From positions 62,001 through 126,000 of the forward strand of contig DASWZV010000058.1 of the NCBI GenBank assembly GCA_036407095.1: a DNA stretch of 64,000 nt, written 5' to 3'. The position numbers and the translations under genes were made by a program. Below, in pieces: positions 56,955-64,000 of this stretch (position 1 is the first letter of the stretch; the number at the start of each line of letters is the position of its first letter). Source of the DNA: Gp6-AA40 sp036407095 (GTDB lineage Bacteria; Acidobacteriota; Vicinamibacteria; Vicinamibacterales; UBA2999). The notes below the pieces were generated by a model. It saw only the letters and a program-made list of their open reading frames with translations, made no database searches and had not been told where the DNA came from.

Positions 56955-57534
56955 ATCCATCGGTCACGTCACCGAGTTGAAGCAGATCGTCTCGGGGTAT
57001 CGACTCCGTCTTCGGACGTCGCTCGTGTCGGAACTGACGGTCGGTGAAAGCGTGGCGGTCAACGGGGTCTGCCTGACCGTGGCCATGGTCGAAGGGGCGG
57101 ACGTGCACTTCGAGGTCGGGCCCGAGACCGCGCGCGTCACCACGCTCGGCTCGCTGCATCCTGAGCAGCCGGTGAATCTCGAGCGGGCGATGCGCGCCGA
57201 TGCGCGATTCGGCGGGCACATCATCCAGGGCCACATCGACGGGACCGGCACGATCGATGAGATGCGTCAGGAAGGCGACGCCCATTGGATCACCGTCCGA
57301 TTCCCGTTGCCGCTCGCGCCGCTGCTGGTCCGGAAGGGCTCGATCGCCATGGACGGCATCAGCCTGACAGTGGCGGGGCTCGACGATCGCCAGTTCGACG
57401 TCATGATCATCCCGTTCACCTGGAGTCATACCAATCTCGCGTCGCTCCGTTCGGGTGAGAGCGTGAACCTGGAGTGCGACGTCGTTGGCAAGTACATCGC
57501 GCGCATGGCCGAAGTGTTTGCGAGGGAACCATGA
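56935..57534 (+). CDS. ribE: Riboflavin synthase, alpha subunit
   Basis: Dismutates two 6,7-dimethyl-8-ribityllumazine to riboflavin. It has 199 residues with the typical duplicated barrel: MFTGLIESIGHV at the start, VNGVCLTVAMVE near 42, GGHIIQGHIDGTGTI near 97 and MDGISLTVAGLD near 140. The start is inside the ribD end and the stop overlaps ribBA (ATGA). Confidence 0.96.
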   Translation: MFTGLIESIGHVTELKQIVSGYRLRLRTSLVSELTVGESVAVNGVCLTVAMVEGADVHFEVGPETARVTTLGSLHPEQPVNLERAMRADARFGGHIIQGHIDGTGTIDEMRQEGDAHWITVRFPLPLAPLLVRKGSIAMDGISLTVAGLDDRQFDVMIIPFTWSHTNLASLRSGESVNLECDVVGKYIARMAEVFAREP

Positions 57535-58784
57535 CTGACAGGCCGGCCCGGATACGAATCGCGAAGGGCGCACGACGCCGGGGCCCGTTCGCGTCCATCG
57601 AGGAAGCGGTCGCGCGCCTCGCGAACGGCGGCATGCTGATCGTCGTCGACGACGAGGATCGCGAAAACGAAGGCGACCTGACGATGGCGGCGTCGAAGGT
57701 GACGTCCGAATCGATCAACTTCATGGCCCGCAACGGCCGCGGGCTCATCTGTCTGGCGATGATGCCGGAGCAGCTCGATCAGCTCGAGATTCCCCTCGAG
57801 GTCACTGACAACTCGTCACGCCGCGACACCGCGATGTGCGTGTCGATCGACGCGCGAGAAGGCACGTCGACCGGAATCTCCGCGGCCGATCGCGCCGCCA
57901 CGGTGCGCGCCGCGATTTCACCCGACTCGAAGCCGCGCGATCTCACCAGGCCGGGCCACGTCTTTCCCCTGCGTGCCCGTCGCGGCGGCGTGCTCGTGCG
58001 ATCGGGTCACACCGAAGCCGCCGTCGATCTCGCGCGCATCGCGGGACTCGAACCGGCCGGTGTGATCTGCGAGATCATGAACGACGACGGCACGATGGCG
58101 CGCGTCCCCGAGCTCACCAGGTTCGCGAAGAAGCACGGGCTGCCGATGATCACCATCGCAGATCTCATTCAGTACCGCATGCGCACCGAGCGGCTCGTCA
58201 AGCGTGCCGCGGCGGCGGAGCTGCCGACCGAACACGGCGCCTTCCGCATCTACGCATTCGAGAGCCAGCTCGACGGCCAGACGCATGTCGCGCTGGTGCG
58301 CGGGGAGATTGGCGACGGCCAAGACGTGCTCGTACGCGTGCATTCGAAGTGCCTCACCGGAGACGTCTTCCATTCGGCACGGTGCGACTGCGGTGCCCAG
58401 CTCGATGCTGCGATGAGCGCGGTGGCCTCCGAAGGCCGCGGTGTGCTGCTCTATCTCAATCAGGAAGGCCGCGGGATCGGACTGGTCAACAAGATCCGCG
58501 CGTACGAATTGCAGGATCAGGGCCTCGACACCGTCGAGGCGAACGAGCGGCTCGGGTTCAAGGCCGACCAGCGTGACTACGGCATCGGCGCGCAGATCCT
58601 GAGCGACCTCGGCGTGCACACCATGCGACTTCTGACCAACAACCCGCGAAAGTTCGTCGGCCTCCAGGGTTACGGGCTCGCCGTATCCGAAGCCGTCCCG
58701 CTCGAGATCCCCGCGAACGAATCGACGCGCAGATATCTCAAAACCAAGAAGGACAAGTTAGGCCACAAGCTGTCGTCCGTGTGA
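57531..58784 (+). CDS. ribBA: Bifunctional DHBP synthase / GTP cyclohydrolase II
   Basis: 417 residues with two domains: 3,4-dihydroxy-2-butanone 4-phosphate synthase (VDDEDRENEGDLTMAA near 38, VRSGHTEAAVDL near 155) and GTP cyclohydrolase II (RVHSKCLTGDVFHSARCDCG near 270 with the zinc cysteines, LYLNQEGRGIGL near 307). Both halves keep their active residues. The ATG at 57531 gives an ATGA overlap with ribE; a longer frame at 57474 is inside ribE. ribH is absent here. Confidence 0.96.
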   Translation: MTDRPARIRIAKGARRRGPFASIEEAVARLANGGMLIVVDDEDRENEGDLTMAASKVTSESINFMARNGRGLICLAMMPEQLDQLEIPLEVTDNSSRRDTAMCVSIDAREGTSTGISAADRAATVRAAISPDSKPRDLTRPGHVFPLRARRGGVLVRSGHTEAAVDLARIAGLEPAGVICEIMNDDGTMARVPELTRFAKKHGLPMITIADLIQYRMRTERLVKRAAAAELPTEHGAFRIYAFESQLDGQTHVALVRGEIGDGQDVLVRVHSKCLTGDVFHSARCDCGAQLDAAMSAVASEGRGVLLYLNQEGRGIGLVNKIRAYELQDQGLDTVEANERLGFKADQRDYGIGAQILSDLGVHTMRLLTNNPRKFVGLQGYGLAVSEAVPLEIPANESTRRYLKTKKDKLGHKLSSV

Positions 58785-58805
58785 CGCGTGTCCAAGGCGG
58801 ACGCG
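58785..58805 (+). terminator. Hairpin after ribBA
   Basis: CGCGTGTCC and GGACGCG pair with one mismatch directly after the ribBA stop; followed by GAAAG rather than Ts. Weak evidence for the end of the operon. Confidence 0.3.
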
Positions 58806-58816
58806 AAAGACCGCCG

Positions 58817-58842
58817 TGAACCAGCCGCAGGCCCGCGGCGTC
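58817..58842 (+). promoter_or_regulatory. Candidate ECF-type promoter of the second sigma gene
   Basis: TGAAC, a 17-bp spacer and CGTC (58839-58842) resemble the -35/-10 pattern of many ECF promoters and lie 18 nt before the sigma ATG, as expected if the factor drives its own gene. Confidence 0.4.
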
Positions 58843-58860
58843 TTGCCTGGGTGAAGCCTG

Positions 58861-59421
58861 ATGCATGAGCGCGTCGACCGACTGCCGGCCACCCTCGTGA
58901 CCCCCGATGAGGATCTCGAACGGGAGTTCGAGGCGCGGCTGGTCGAGTCATCGACGCTCGCGTTTCGGGTGGCATTCGGGGTCCTGCGGCATCGCGAGGA
59001 TGCCGAGGATGTGGCGCAAGAGGCCTTTGCCAAGGCGTATCGCAGTTTTCGTCAGCTGCGCGATCGTGATCGTTTTCGGGCATGGCTCGTGCGGATGACC
59101 TGGCGGCTGGCGCTCGATCGTCTGCGCGCCAACCGCCGCCGGGTCACTCGCGAGCTGGTATTCGAATCCGATCGGCCGACGATCACAGACGATTCGACGC
59201 TGGCCCGTGAGCGTGCCGAGCGTTTGTGGGCCGCTATCGATGAATTGCCCGGGAAGCTTCGCCTGGTGGTCGTCCTCGCCGGCATCGAAGGACACGACAT
59301 GAAGGAAGTGAGCGCGCTGCTCGATGTGCCTGAGGGCACCGTGAAATCGCGACTCTTCCTGGCGCGGAAGCAGCTGAGGGAACGATTGTCATGGATGGTC
59401 AGCGACAGACCGGTGCGTTGA
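58861..59421 (+). CDS. ECF-type RNA polymerase sigma factor
   Basis: A 186-residue ECF sigma with region 2 (LRHREDAEDVAQEAFAKAYR near 40-60, then FRAWLVRMTWRLALDRLR) and region 4 (IDELPGKLRLVVVLAGIEG, SALLDVPEGTVKSRLFLARK near 145-175). It differs from the first sigma in the window and has no N-terminal extension. It overlaps the next gene by 31 nt, which makes that gene the likely anti-sigma or partner. Confidence 0.92.
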   Translation: MHERVDRLPATLVTPDEDLEREFEARLVESSTLAFRVAFGVLRHREDAEDVAQEAFAKAYRSFRQLRDRDRFRAWLVRMTWRLALDRLRANRRRVTRELVFESDRPTITDDSTLARERAERLWAAIDELPGKLRLVVVLAGIEGHDMKEVSALLDVPEGTVKSRLFLARKQLRERLSWMVSDRPVR

Positions 59422-60041
59422 ACGACACCGCTTTAGAAGATACCGCTCTAGAAGATACCGCTCTAGGGGATACCGCTCTAGGGGATACTGCCCTCGCGCG
59501 CGAGATCGAAGCGGCCCTGGCCGTCGATCCGTCACCCGAGTTCGTGGCGCGGGTGCGCTCACGTGTCGCCGCAGAGCCGTCATCGAGCGCATGGCGAATG
59601 TGGATGCCCGCGCTTGCGGCCGTGGCGGTTGTGGCCGTCGTCCTCGCAGTGTTGTGGCCGAAGTGGTGGTCGAAAGAGACGCCGCTTGTTGCAACAGCTC
59701 CAGCGCGGGGCGCAGCGGAGACGATCGTTGCAACCGTCCCCGATAGTGCTCCCGTTCGACCGGTATCGCGGCCTCCGGCCGCGCAGGATAGAAGGTCACC
59801 GCCGATCGAGGCCCGACACGCGATCGTACTGCCCGAGGTAATCCTGGCCAGGAACGAGGCGGGCGCATACGCGACGCTCATGGTCCCTGGACGAGAAACG
59901 CAATTGAGGGCCTCGCTTCCTGGTGCGCCCGACCTGAGTGCGCCGGTCGAAGTGGACAAGATGCCGAAGATCGACCCGGTCACGCTCGATCCCATCGAGG
60001 TCGAACCGATCGTACAAGCGGCGCTCGAACGACTCGAATGA
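59391..60041 (+). CDS. Putative anti-sigma membrane protein with N-terminal pentapeptide repeat
   Basis: A 216-residue protein. The first 36 residues carry five DTALE/DTALG repeats, then a helical segment (AREIEAALAVDPSPEFVARV) common in anti-sigma-like proteins, one transmembrane helix (MWMPALAAVAVVAVVLAVLW near 68-88), and an outer part with a Pro-rich stretch. No zinc-finger motif is visible. Its position after the sigma gene suggests a membrane-bound sigma regulator, but this rests on context. The 15-bp repeats lie in the 5' end. Confidence 0.65.
   Translation: MDGQRQTGALNDTALEDTALEDTALGDTALGDTALAREIEAALAVDPSPEFVARVRSRVAAEPSSSAWRMWMPALAAVAVVAVVLAVLWPKWWSKETPLVATAPARGAAETIVATVPDSAPVRPVSRPPAAQDRRSPPIEARHAIVLPEVILARNEAGAYATLMVPGRETQLRASLPGAPDLSAPVEVDKMPKIDPVTLDPIEVEPIVQAALERLE
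59424..59498 (+). repeat. 15-bp tandem repeat, five copies, inside the putative anti-sigma gene
   Basis: Five 15-bp units start at 59424, 59439, 59454, 59469 and 59484. Units two to four are nearly identical and contain CTCTAG, a tetramer-rich sequence that is rare in such genomes. All keep the frame. Part of the gene overlaps the sigma stop just before. Confidence 0.9.
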
Positions 60042-60054
60042 GAGGAGAACGACT

Positions 60055-60654
60055 GTGAGGAAGCTACTGGTGATTGTTGCGACCACGGCAGTGATGGCGA
60101 TCGGTGTGGTGTGCGCGCCTTCGGCAAGCGCACAGGCGCAGCCGCCCGCAAAGGTGAAGCAGAACATCCCGCTCGAACTGCAGGTCGTCGTTTCACGCTA
60201 TCAAGGCGAGAAGCGGATCAGCAGCCTGCCGTACGTCCTCTCACTGAAGTCGTCGGAAGTTGCGATCGGGTTCCGCGGGCCAAGCCAGGGCGCGTCATTG
60301 AGGCTGGGGTCGCGAGTGCCCATTCGCCAGCAGGTCGTCGTGCCGGCTCAAGACGGCAAGCCCGCCACGACGACGAGCTCGGTCACTTACGAGAACGTTG
60401 GAATGAACATCGATGCCTCAGCGTCCGCGCTCGAAGACGGCCGTTTCGAATTGACGTTGACCATCAACGAGTCGTCAATCATCACCGATCCGGGGGACAT
60501 CAAGAACACGACCGGGAATCCGGTGTTCCGCTCATATCAGTCGACGAACACGTTGTTCATCAAGGACGGACAGACGACGCAGTTCACTGCCGCAACCGAT
60601 CGCGTCAGCGCTGAAATCGTCAGAGTGGAAGTCAAACTGACCGTGATCAAGTAG
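60055..60654 (+). CDS. Exported protein of unknown function
   Basis: A 199-residue secreted protein. The signal peptide (VRKLLVIVATTAVMAIGVVCAPSASAQ) is followed by a beta-rich domain (IPLELQVVVSRYQGEKRISS, then a TVIK end) that has the alternating pattern of secretin-like or extracellular sandwich domains; I do not recognise a family. The GTG at 60055 follows GGAG at good spacing and gives a proper signal; a longer frame from 59938 overlaps the previous gene. It follows the sigma/anti-sigma pair by 13 nt and is likely their target or partner. Confidence 0.75.
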   Translation: MRKLLVIVATTAVMAIGVVCAPSASAQAQPPAKVKQNIPLELQVVVSRYQGEKRISSLPYVLSLKSSEVAIGFRGPSQGASLRLGSRVPIRQQVVVPAQDGKPATTTSSVTYENVGMNIDASASALEDGRFELTLTINESSIITDPGDIKNTTGNPVFRSYQSTNTLFIKDGQTTQFTAATDRVSAEIVRVEVKLTVIK

Positions 60655-60833
60655 AGAGCGGATGCCCGGTGATCAAGAGATCCTGAACGACACCCACCCA
60701 GTACAAACGCTTCACACAATTTGCTCGCGTCGGGTATATCAAACTCCCGACATCACGCCCCTTACCCGTTAGCTGAGCGCGATAGCAGATGCGACCGAAT
60801 TCGTTCGTCATCGCGGAAGCTGTTCGGGTGAAC

Positions 60834-60866
60834 CCCTTAGGGGCCAGGCGCGAAACGCGCTAAGGG
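60834..60866 (+). promoter_or_regulatory. Hairpin CCCTTAG / CTAAGGG
   Basis: The arms pair perfectly and enclose GCGCG-AAA-CGCGC. The 3' side is followed by TCAAATTTTGG, giving a terminator-like outline without a clean T run. Confidence 0.5.
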
Positions 60867-60994
60867 TTCTCAAATTTTGGTTTCAGGGTTTCACCTGATT
60901 TGCAGCTGCACCGAGAGTTGAGAATCTGCTTCGCGAAATCCTCGGCCACGCCTCGCTCGTTGGTACGTAAGTTGGCAGGCGTCGCGACTAGAGG

Positions 60995-61028
60995 TCGGTG
61001 CATTGCAGAAGATCGCAGAATGCACCGA
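60995..61028 (+). promoter_or_regulatory. 10-bp inverted repeat TCGGTGCATT / AATGCACCGA
   Basis: Perfect arms with a 14-nt loop, ending 71 nt before the NusG-paralogue ATG. It could be an RNA hairpin or a binding site. Confidence 0.6.
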
Positions 61029-61033
61029 TGGGG

Positions 61034-61076
61034 GCGAAGCCCTTGGCGGACATCACCCTTCGCGAATCGGTTTTTT
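61034..61076 (+). promoter_or_regulatory. Possible attenuator stem with T tract
   Basis: GCGAAG (61034-61039) can pair with CTTCGC (61058-61063); six Ts follow at 61071-61076. The 7-nt gap before the Ts is too long for a standard terminator, so the assignment is weak. Confidence 0.3.
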
Positions 61077-61099
61077 CCCACGAAATACAACGGGCACCG

Positions 61100-61603
61100 A
61101 TGGCACGATCATGGTACGCGATTTGGACACACAGCCACTGCGAACAGAGCGTCCACGATCAGTTGGTCGAGAAGGGCTATGGCGCTTTTCTCCCGAAGAT
61201 CGACGTCTGGTCCCGCCGTCGCGGCGTTCGACGCCTCATCAGCGCGCCCATGTTTCCCTCGTATCTGTTTCTTCGGGCCGCGATCGACAAGGCCACGTAC
61301 ATCGACGTGAGCAAAGTCAGAGGCGTCACGCGACTGCTGGGGGAGCGCTGGGATCGCCTGATATCGCTCCCCGATGAAGAGATGCGAGCGATCGAGATTG
61401 TCGATGCATCACGCCAGCGAGTGCTCCCGCATCCGTACTTGAAACAAGGGCAGCGTGCTCGCATCACGAGCGGCCCTCTTAGCGGCGTCGAAGGCATCCT
61501 GGTCGAGAACCGGCAGCAGCAGGGACTCCTGGTGCTCTCGATCCATCTCCTGCATCGAAGCGTCGCGGTTGTCGTCGACGGCACGGCGGTCGAACCGACG
61601 TGA
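61100..61603 (+). CDS. NusG paralogue (UpxY/RfaH-like transcription elongation factor)
   Basis: A 167-residue NusG-family protein. The NGN domain begins immediately (RSWYAIWTHSHCEQSVHDQL), continues with LISAPMFPSYLFLRAAID near 48, and a KOW domain follows (GQRARITSGPLSGVEGILVE near 110). Paralogues such as RfaH, LoaP and UpxY bind paused RNA polymerase and let it read through capsule or exopolysaccharide operons. The ATG at 61100 matches the family; longer starts give leader-encoded sequence. It is the first gene of the export operon that follows, which fits a specific antiterminator. Confidence 0.9.
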   Translation: MARSWYAIWTHSHCEQSVHDQLVEKGYGAFLPKIDVWSRRRGVRRLISAPMFPSYLFLRAAIDKATYIDVSKVRGVTRLLGERWDRLISLPDEEMRAIEIVDASRQRVLPHPYLKQGQRARITSGPLSGVEGILVENRQQQGLLVLSIHLLHRSVAVVVDGTAVEPT

Positions 61604-61661
61604 TCGTGGCGCGATCGAGCGACCTCACAATCGCGGCTCTCGAGAACTATCCGGGAGAGAT

Positions 61662-62348
61662 ATGACCAAGCCATTCTGGAGTCTCGTGACGGCGGCGATG
61701 CTGGTCAGTGTACTGCCGGCGATTGCACAGTCTCCTCAACCTCCCGCGGGGGCGGGCACGCTCGTTCAACCGACGTCGGCTACCGGAAGCGCGCCGGACG
61801 CACGCTATCGCCTCCGGAGTGGCGACGTCATCGAGCTGGATTTCCCGTTTGTGGCGACGTTCAATCAGACATTGACGGTCCAGCCCGACGGCGATGTGGC
61901 GCTTCACGCGCGTGGCGCTCTTCATGTCGACGGCCTCACGCTCGCCCAGCTCACCGAAACGCTTCGCTCTGAATACTCTTCGATTCTTCGCGACCCCATC
62001 GTCACCGTCCGGCTCAAAGAGTTCGAGAAGCCGTACTTCATCGTGGCCGGAGAAGTCGAGCGACCCGGCAAATACGATCTGCGCGGTGCCACAACCGTCA
62101 CGCAGGCAGTGGCAATCGCCGGCGGGCTCCGCGAGCGAGCGAAGCAGTCCGAAGTGGTGGTGTTCCGGCAGCAGCGCGAGGGAGGAGTCGAAGCCAGGAA
62201 GCTCGATTTGAAGAAGATGCTGAAGGACGCGCAGCTGCGCGACGACGTGCGGCTGATCCCGGGTGACATGTTGTTCGTTCCGCGCGGCCGGCACGTAAAC
62301 ATCGGCGAATTGACGCCGTCGCTCTGGATTCTCAGTCTGTTGCGCTGA
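61662..62348 (+). CDS. Polysaccharide export protein, Wza/BexD type
   Basis: A 228-residue exported protein with a signal peptide (SLVTAAMLVSVLPAIAQS), the Poly_export domain (YRLRSGDVIELDFPFVATFN near 46-65) and a SLBB domain (FIVAGEVERPGKYDLRG near 122). Wza-type proteins form the outer-membrane channel for exopolysaccharide or capsule. It lacks a lipobox cysteine, unlike E. coli Wza, and is shorter. The ATG at 61662 follows GGGAGAG. Confidence 0.9.
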   Translation: MTKPFWSLVTAAMLVSVLPAIAQSPQPPAGAGTLVQPTSATGSAPDARYRLRSGDVIELDFPFVATFNQTLTVQPDGDVALHARGALHVDGLTLAQLTETLRSEYSSILRDPIVTVRLKEFEKPYFIVAGEVERPGKYDLRGATTVTQAVAIAGGLRERAKQSEVVVFRQQREGGVEARKLDLKKMLKDAQLRDDVRLIPGDMLFVPRGRHVNIGELTPSLWILSLLR

Positions 62349-62350
62349 GG

Positions 62351-63964
62351 ATGAATGCCATGGAAGAACAGCCTCGGTCGAATGATCGCGCACGCGTCGA
62401 CGGTCGTGTCCACGCGGCGCCCCATGGACACGCGGCGAAGGACCGCATCGAAACAGGCAGGCGGTCTGCGACATTCACGATCCGGGACCTGCTGTCGATC
62501 GGCTTTCGCCAACGGCGGCTGGTCCTGGTCTCGTTTCTCGTCACGTTCAGCGCCGCGTGCCTGCTGGTGCTACTGCGGCCGGCGCAGTACGAATCGGAGA
62601 TGAAGATCCTCGTCAAGCGCGAGCGCGTTGACCCGCTCGTCACGCCGGAGGCGTCCTCGCAGCAGTCGACGTGGCCGGGTGTGACCGAGGAGGAACTGAA
62701 CTCGGAGGTCGAGCTGCTGAAGAGTCGTGACCTCCTCGAACATGTCGTCGTGGCGGCGGGGCTCGATCGGACGAAGGAGACCGGAGTCGTCGCGCGCCTC
62801 AAGAAGCTGGTCCGGGGTGGCGATGAGCCCAAGGAGAACGATCGGGAGACTGCGGCGGCAGTCCAGCGATTCACGCGAAAGCTGGAGATTCAGCCGCTCA
62901 GGAAGTCGAACATCATTCGGGTCAGTTTTGCGTCGACGCAGCCGGAGACGTCGACGGCCGTACTGAAGACGCTCGCCACCCGATATCTCGAGAAGCATCT
63001 GGCCGTCCACCGTCCGTCCGGCGCGTTTGACTTCTTCGATCGCGAGACCGAGCGGTACGGTGGTCAACTGGCGCTGGCGCAGGCAAAGCTGACGCAACAG
63101 AACGACGACGAAGGCGTTGTCTCAGTGCAATCCGAACGAGAGGTAGCCCTTCGTCTGCTCGGCGATCTCGAGGCCAGCCAACTGGCCACGCAGGCACTGA
63201 TCGCAGAGACATCGGAGCGCATCAGAGTGCTCCAATCGCAGTTGGACTCGACGCCCATACGCAGGACAACAGAGGTCCGCAGCGGCTCCGCTCGACTCGT
63301 CGAGCAGCTCTACATCACGTTGAGCAGCCACGAGCTGAAGCGAATCGAGCTTCTCGAAGCGTTTCAGCCCGATTACCCACCTGTTCGTGAGGTCGAAGCG
63401 CAGATCGCCAAGGTGAAGGCGGCAATCGCAGAAGCAGAACGCTCGCCTCTCGTGGAGGAAACAACCGACCAGAATCCAACTCACGACTATCTCGTCACGG
63501 AACTCGCGAAGGGTCGATCCGAGCTGGCGGCGCTTCGAGCGCGCGCCGTGTCAACCACTCGGAGCCTCTCCATGTATCAAACGCGGGCGCGAAGGCTGGA
63601 ACAGGTCGGGCTTGCCCAGCAGACACTCGTCCGCACTGCGGCGCAGGCCGAGCAGAACTACGTGACCTACGCGCGCAAGCGCGAGGAGGCCCGCATTGCC
63701 AACGCCCTCGATGACCAGCGGATCGTGAATGTGGCGATCGCCGAAGAGGCTACGGTGCCGTTCGAGCCGTCGGGTCCGTCGCGCTCGCTCCTGCTGTTGA
63801 TTGCGGCGGTTGCCGCCGCCCTGTTCGGTCTCGTGCTGGCGTTCGTTGTCGATGCTCTCGACCCGTCGTTTCGAACACCTGAAGAAATTGAAACGGTACT
63901 CGGCGTACGGGTGATCGCGGCGATCCCGCAGGTGCCCGTTCCGTCGCAGGGCCGCGCAGGTTAA
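62351..63964 (+). CDS. Wzz/GumC-type polysaccharide co-polymerase
   Basis: A 537-residue inner-membrane protein with a transmembrane helix near 58-78 (LVLVSFLVTFSAACLLVLL), a long coiled-coil periplasmic domain (about 100-470) and a second helix near 475-500 (LLLLIAAVAAALFGLVLAFV). It sets chain length and links to the exporter. No tyrosine-kinase domain is fused; one may follow in the next gene. The ATG is 2 nt after the wza stop; the following gene starts 11 nt later. Confidence 0.9.
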   Translation: MNAMEEQPRSNDRARVDGRVHAAPHGHAAKDRIETGRRSATFTIRDLLSIGFRQRRLVLVSFLVTFSAACLLVLLRPAQYESEMKILVKRERVDPLVTPEASSQQSTWPGVTEEELNSEVELLKSRDLLEHVVVAAGLDRTKETGVVARLKKLVRGGDEPKENDRETAAAVQRFTRKLEIQPLRKSNIIRVSFASTQPETSTAVLKTLATRYLEKHLAVHRPSGAFDFFDRETERYGGQLALAQAKLTQQNDDEGVVSVQSEREVALRLLGDLEASQLATQALIAETSERIRVLQSQLDSTPIRRTTEVRSGSARLVEQLYITLSSHELKRIELLEAFQPDYPPVREVEAQIAKVKAAIAEAERSPLVEETTDQNPTHDYLVTELAKGRSELAALRARAVSTTRSLSMYQTRARRLEQVGLAQQTLVRTAAQAEQNYVTYARKREEARIANALDDQRIVNVAIAEEATVPFEPSGPSRSLLLLIAAVAAALFGLVLAFVVDALDPSFRTPEEIETVLGVRVIAAIPQVPVPSQGRAG

Positions 63965-63975
63965 GGAGGGCAGTC

Positions 63976-64000
63976 GTGAGCAGCAGAGTCCACGAGTGGG
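63976..64000 (+). CDS. Start of the next exopolysaccharide gene, cut by window edge
   Basis: A GTG at 63976 follows a perfect AAGGAGG (63963-63969) with 6-nt spacing. Only eight codons are visible (VSSRVHEW), too few to name the product. A Wzc-like kinase would fit the context. Confidence 0.5.

Larger units (their letters stand above)
60655..61099 (+). other. Long leader region before the NusG-paralogue gene
   Basis: 445 bp without a convincing gene. From left to right it holds a repeat of GTGATCAAG, a hairpin at 60834-60866, a TGCAGCTGCA palindrome (60901-60910), a 10-bp inverted repeat at 60995-61028, and a stem with a later T tract at 61034-61076. The leader may be a regulatory 5' UTR of the exopolysaccharide operon. 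Confidence 0.45.

Noticed and set aside
60979..60996. Sigma-54 promoter TTGGCAGGCGTCGCG
   Set aside because: The -12 GC lacks the TTGC form and the spacing does not fit.
60860..61090. 76-codon minus-strand frame in the export leader
   Set aside because: No ribosome-binding site or recognisable protein character; the stretch is better explained by hairpins.

Overview
The window is a high-GC, gene-dense chromosomal segment from a Gram-negative bacterium. It carries a tripartite RND pump with a TolC-type channel, a Wza/Wzz-type polysaccharide exporter, a TonB C-terminal protein and a DUF5916 outer-membrane protein. The mix points to Acidobacteriota, probably the Vicinamibacteria lineage: a VWA protein of the acidobacterial type, DUF5916, an NtrY/NtrX pair, paired ECF sigma/anti-sigma genes, many GTG/TTG starts and short GC-rich palindromic repeats between genes. 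This placement is inferred from gene content; no 16S gene is present. No tRNA, rRNA, CRISPR array, prophage or insertion sequence was seen.

Layout. 1-9 kb: a truncated TPR protein divergent from a PP2C phosphatase; glucose-6-phosphate isomerase; a tesA-ybbA-ybbP-like cluster (GDSL esterase, ABC ATPase, FtsX permease); a DksA/TraR-type zinc finger, a ferritin-like protein and folK. 9-19 kb, minus strand: RND permease, membrane-fusion protein, TolC-type channel, Spy/CpxP-like protein, ispH, anti-sigma and ECF sigma factor. 19-28 kb: pckA, gatB, a 103-aa orphan with a strong promoter, glycerate 2-kinase, RNase R, tatA, VWA protein, TonB-type protein. 28-32 kb, minus strand: purC, a Fis-type mini-protein, groES and groEL under a promoter with a CIRCE-like operator. 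32-40 kb: flippase-like protein, nrdR, ntrY-ntrX, a D-threonine-aldolase-type enzyme and small MmcQ, DinB and orphan genes. 40-49 kb, minus strand: formiminotransferase, DUF5916 protein, then a coupled aminotransferase, FAD/Fe-S oxidoreductase and MatC-type permease. 49-59 kb: TPR and RDD proteins, then a tightly overlapping run pgpA-cinA-thpR-plsY-gpsA-ftsY-ribD-ribE-ribBA. 59-64 kb: a second ECF sigma/anti-sigma unit, a secreted protein, and the start of an exopolysaccharide locus (NusG paralogue, Wza-type exporter, Wzz-type protein, and the first codons of a further gene).

Themes. Translational coupling by ATGA overlaps is common. Two well-conserved genes, ntrY and gpsA, lack ATG/GTG/TTG at the place where homology and a strong Shine-Dalgarno put the start (GTC and ATT instead). 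A divergent pair of near-leaderless promoters sits around a GTATAC repeat at 961-996. Two unrelated genes carry short in-frame tandem repeats. Most other genes are ordinary housekeeping genes. I found no convincing wholly new multi-gene system; the best leads are the unusual start codons, the structured leader before the NusG paralogue, and the oxidoreductase-permease-aminotransferase unit.
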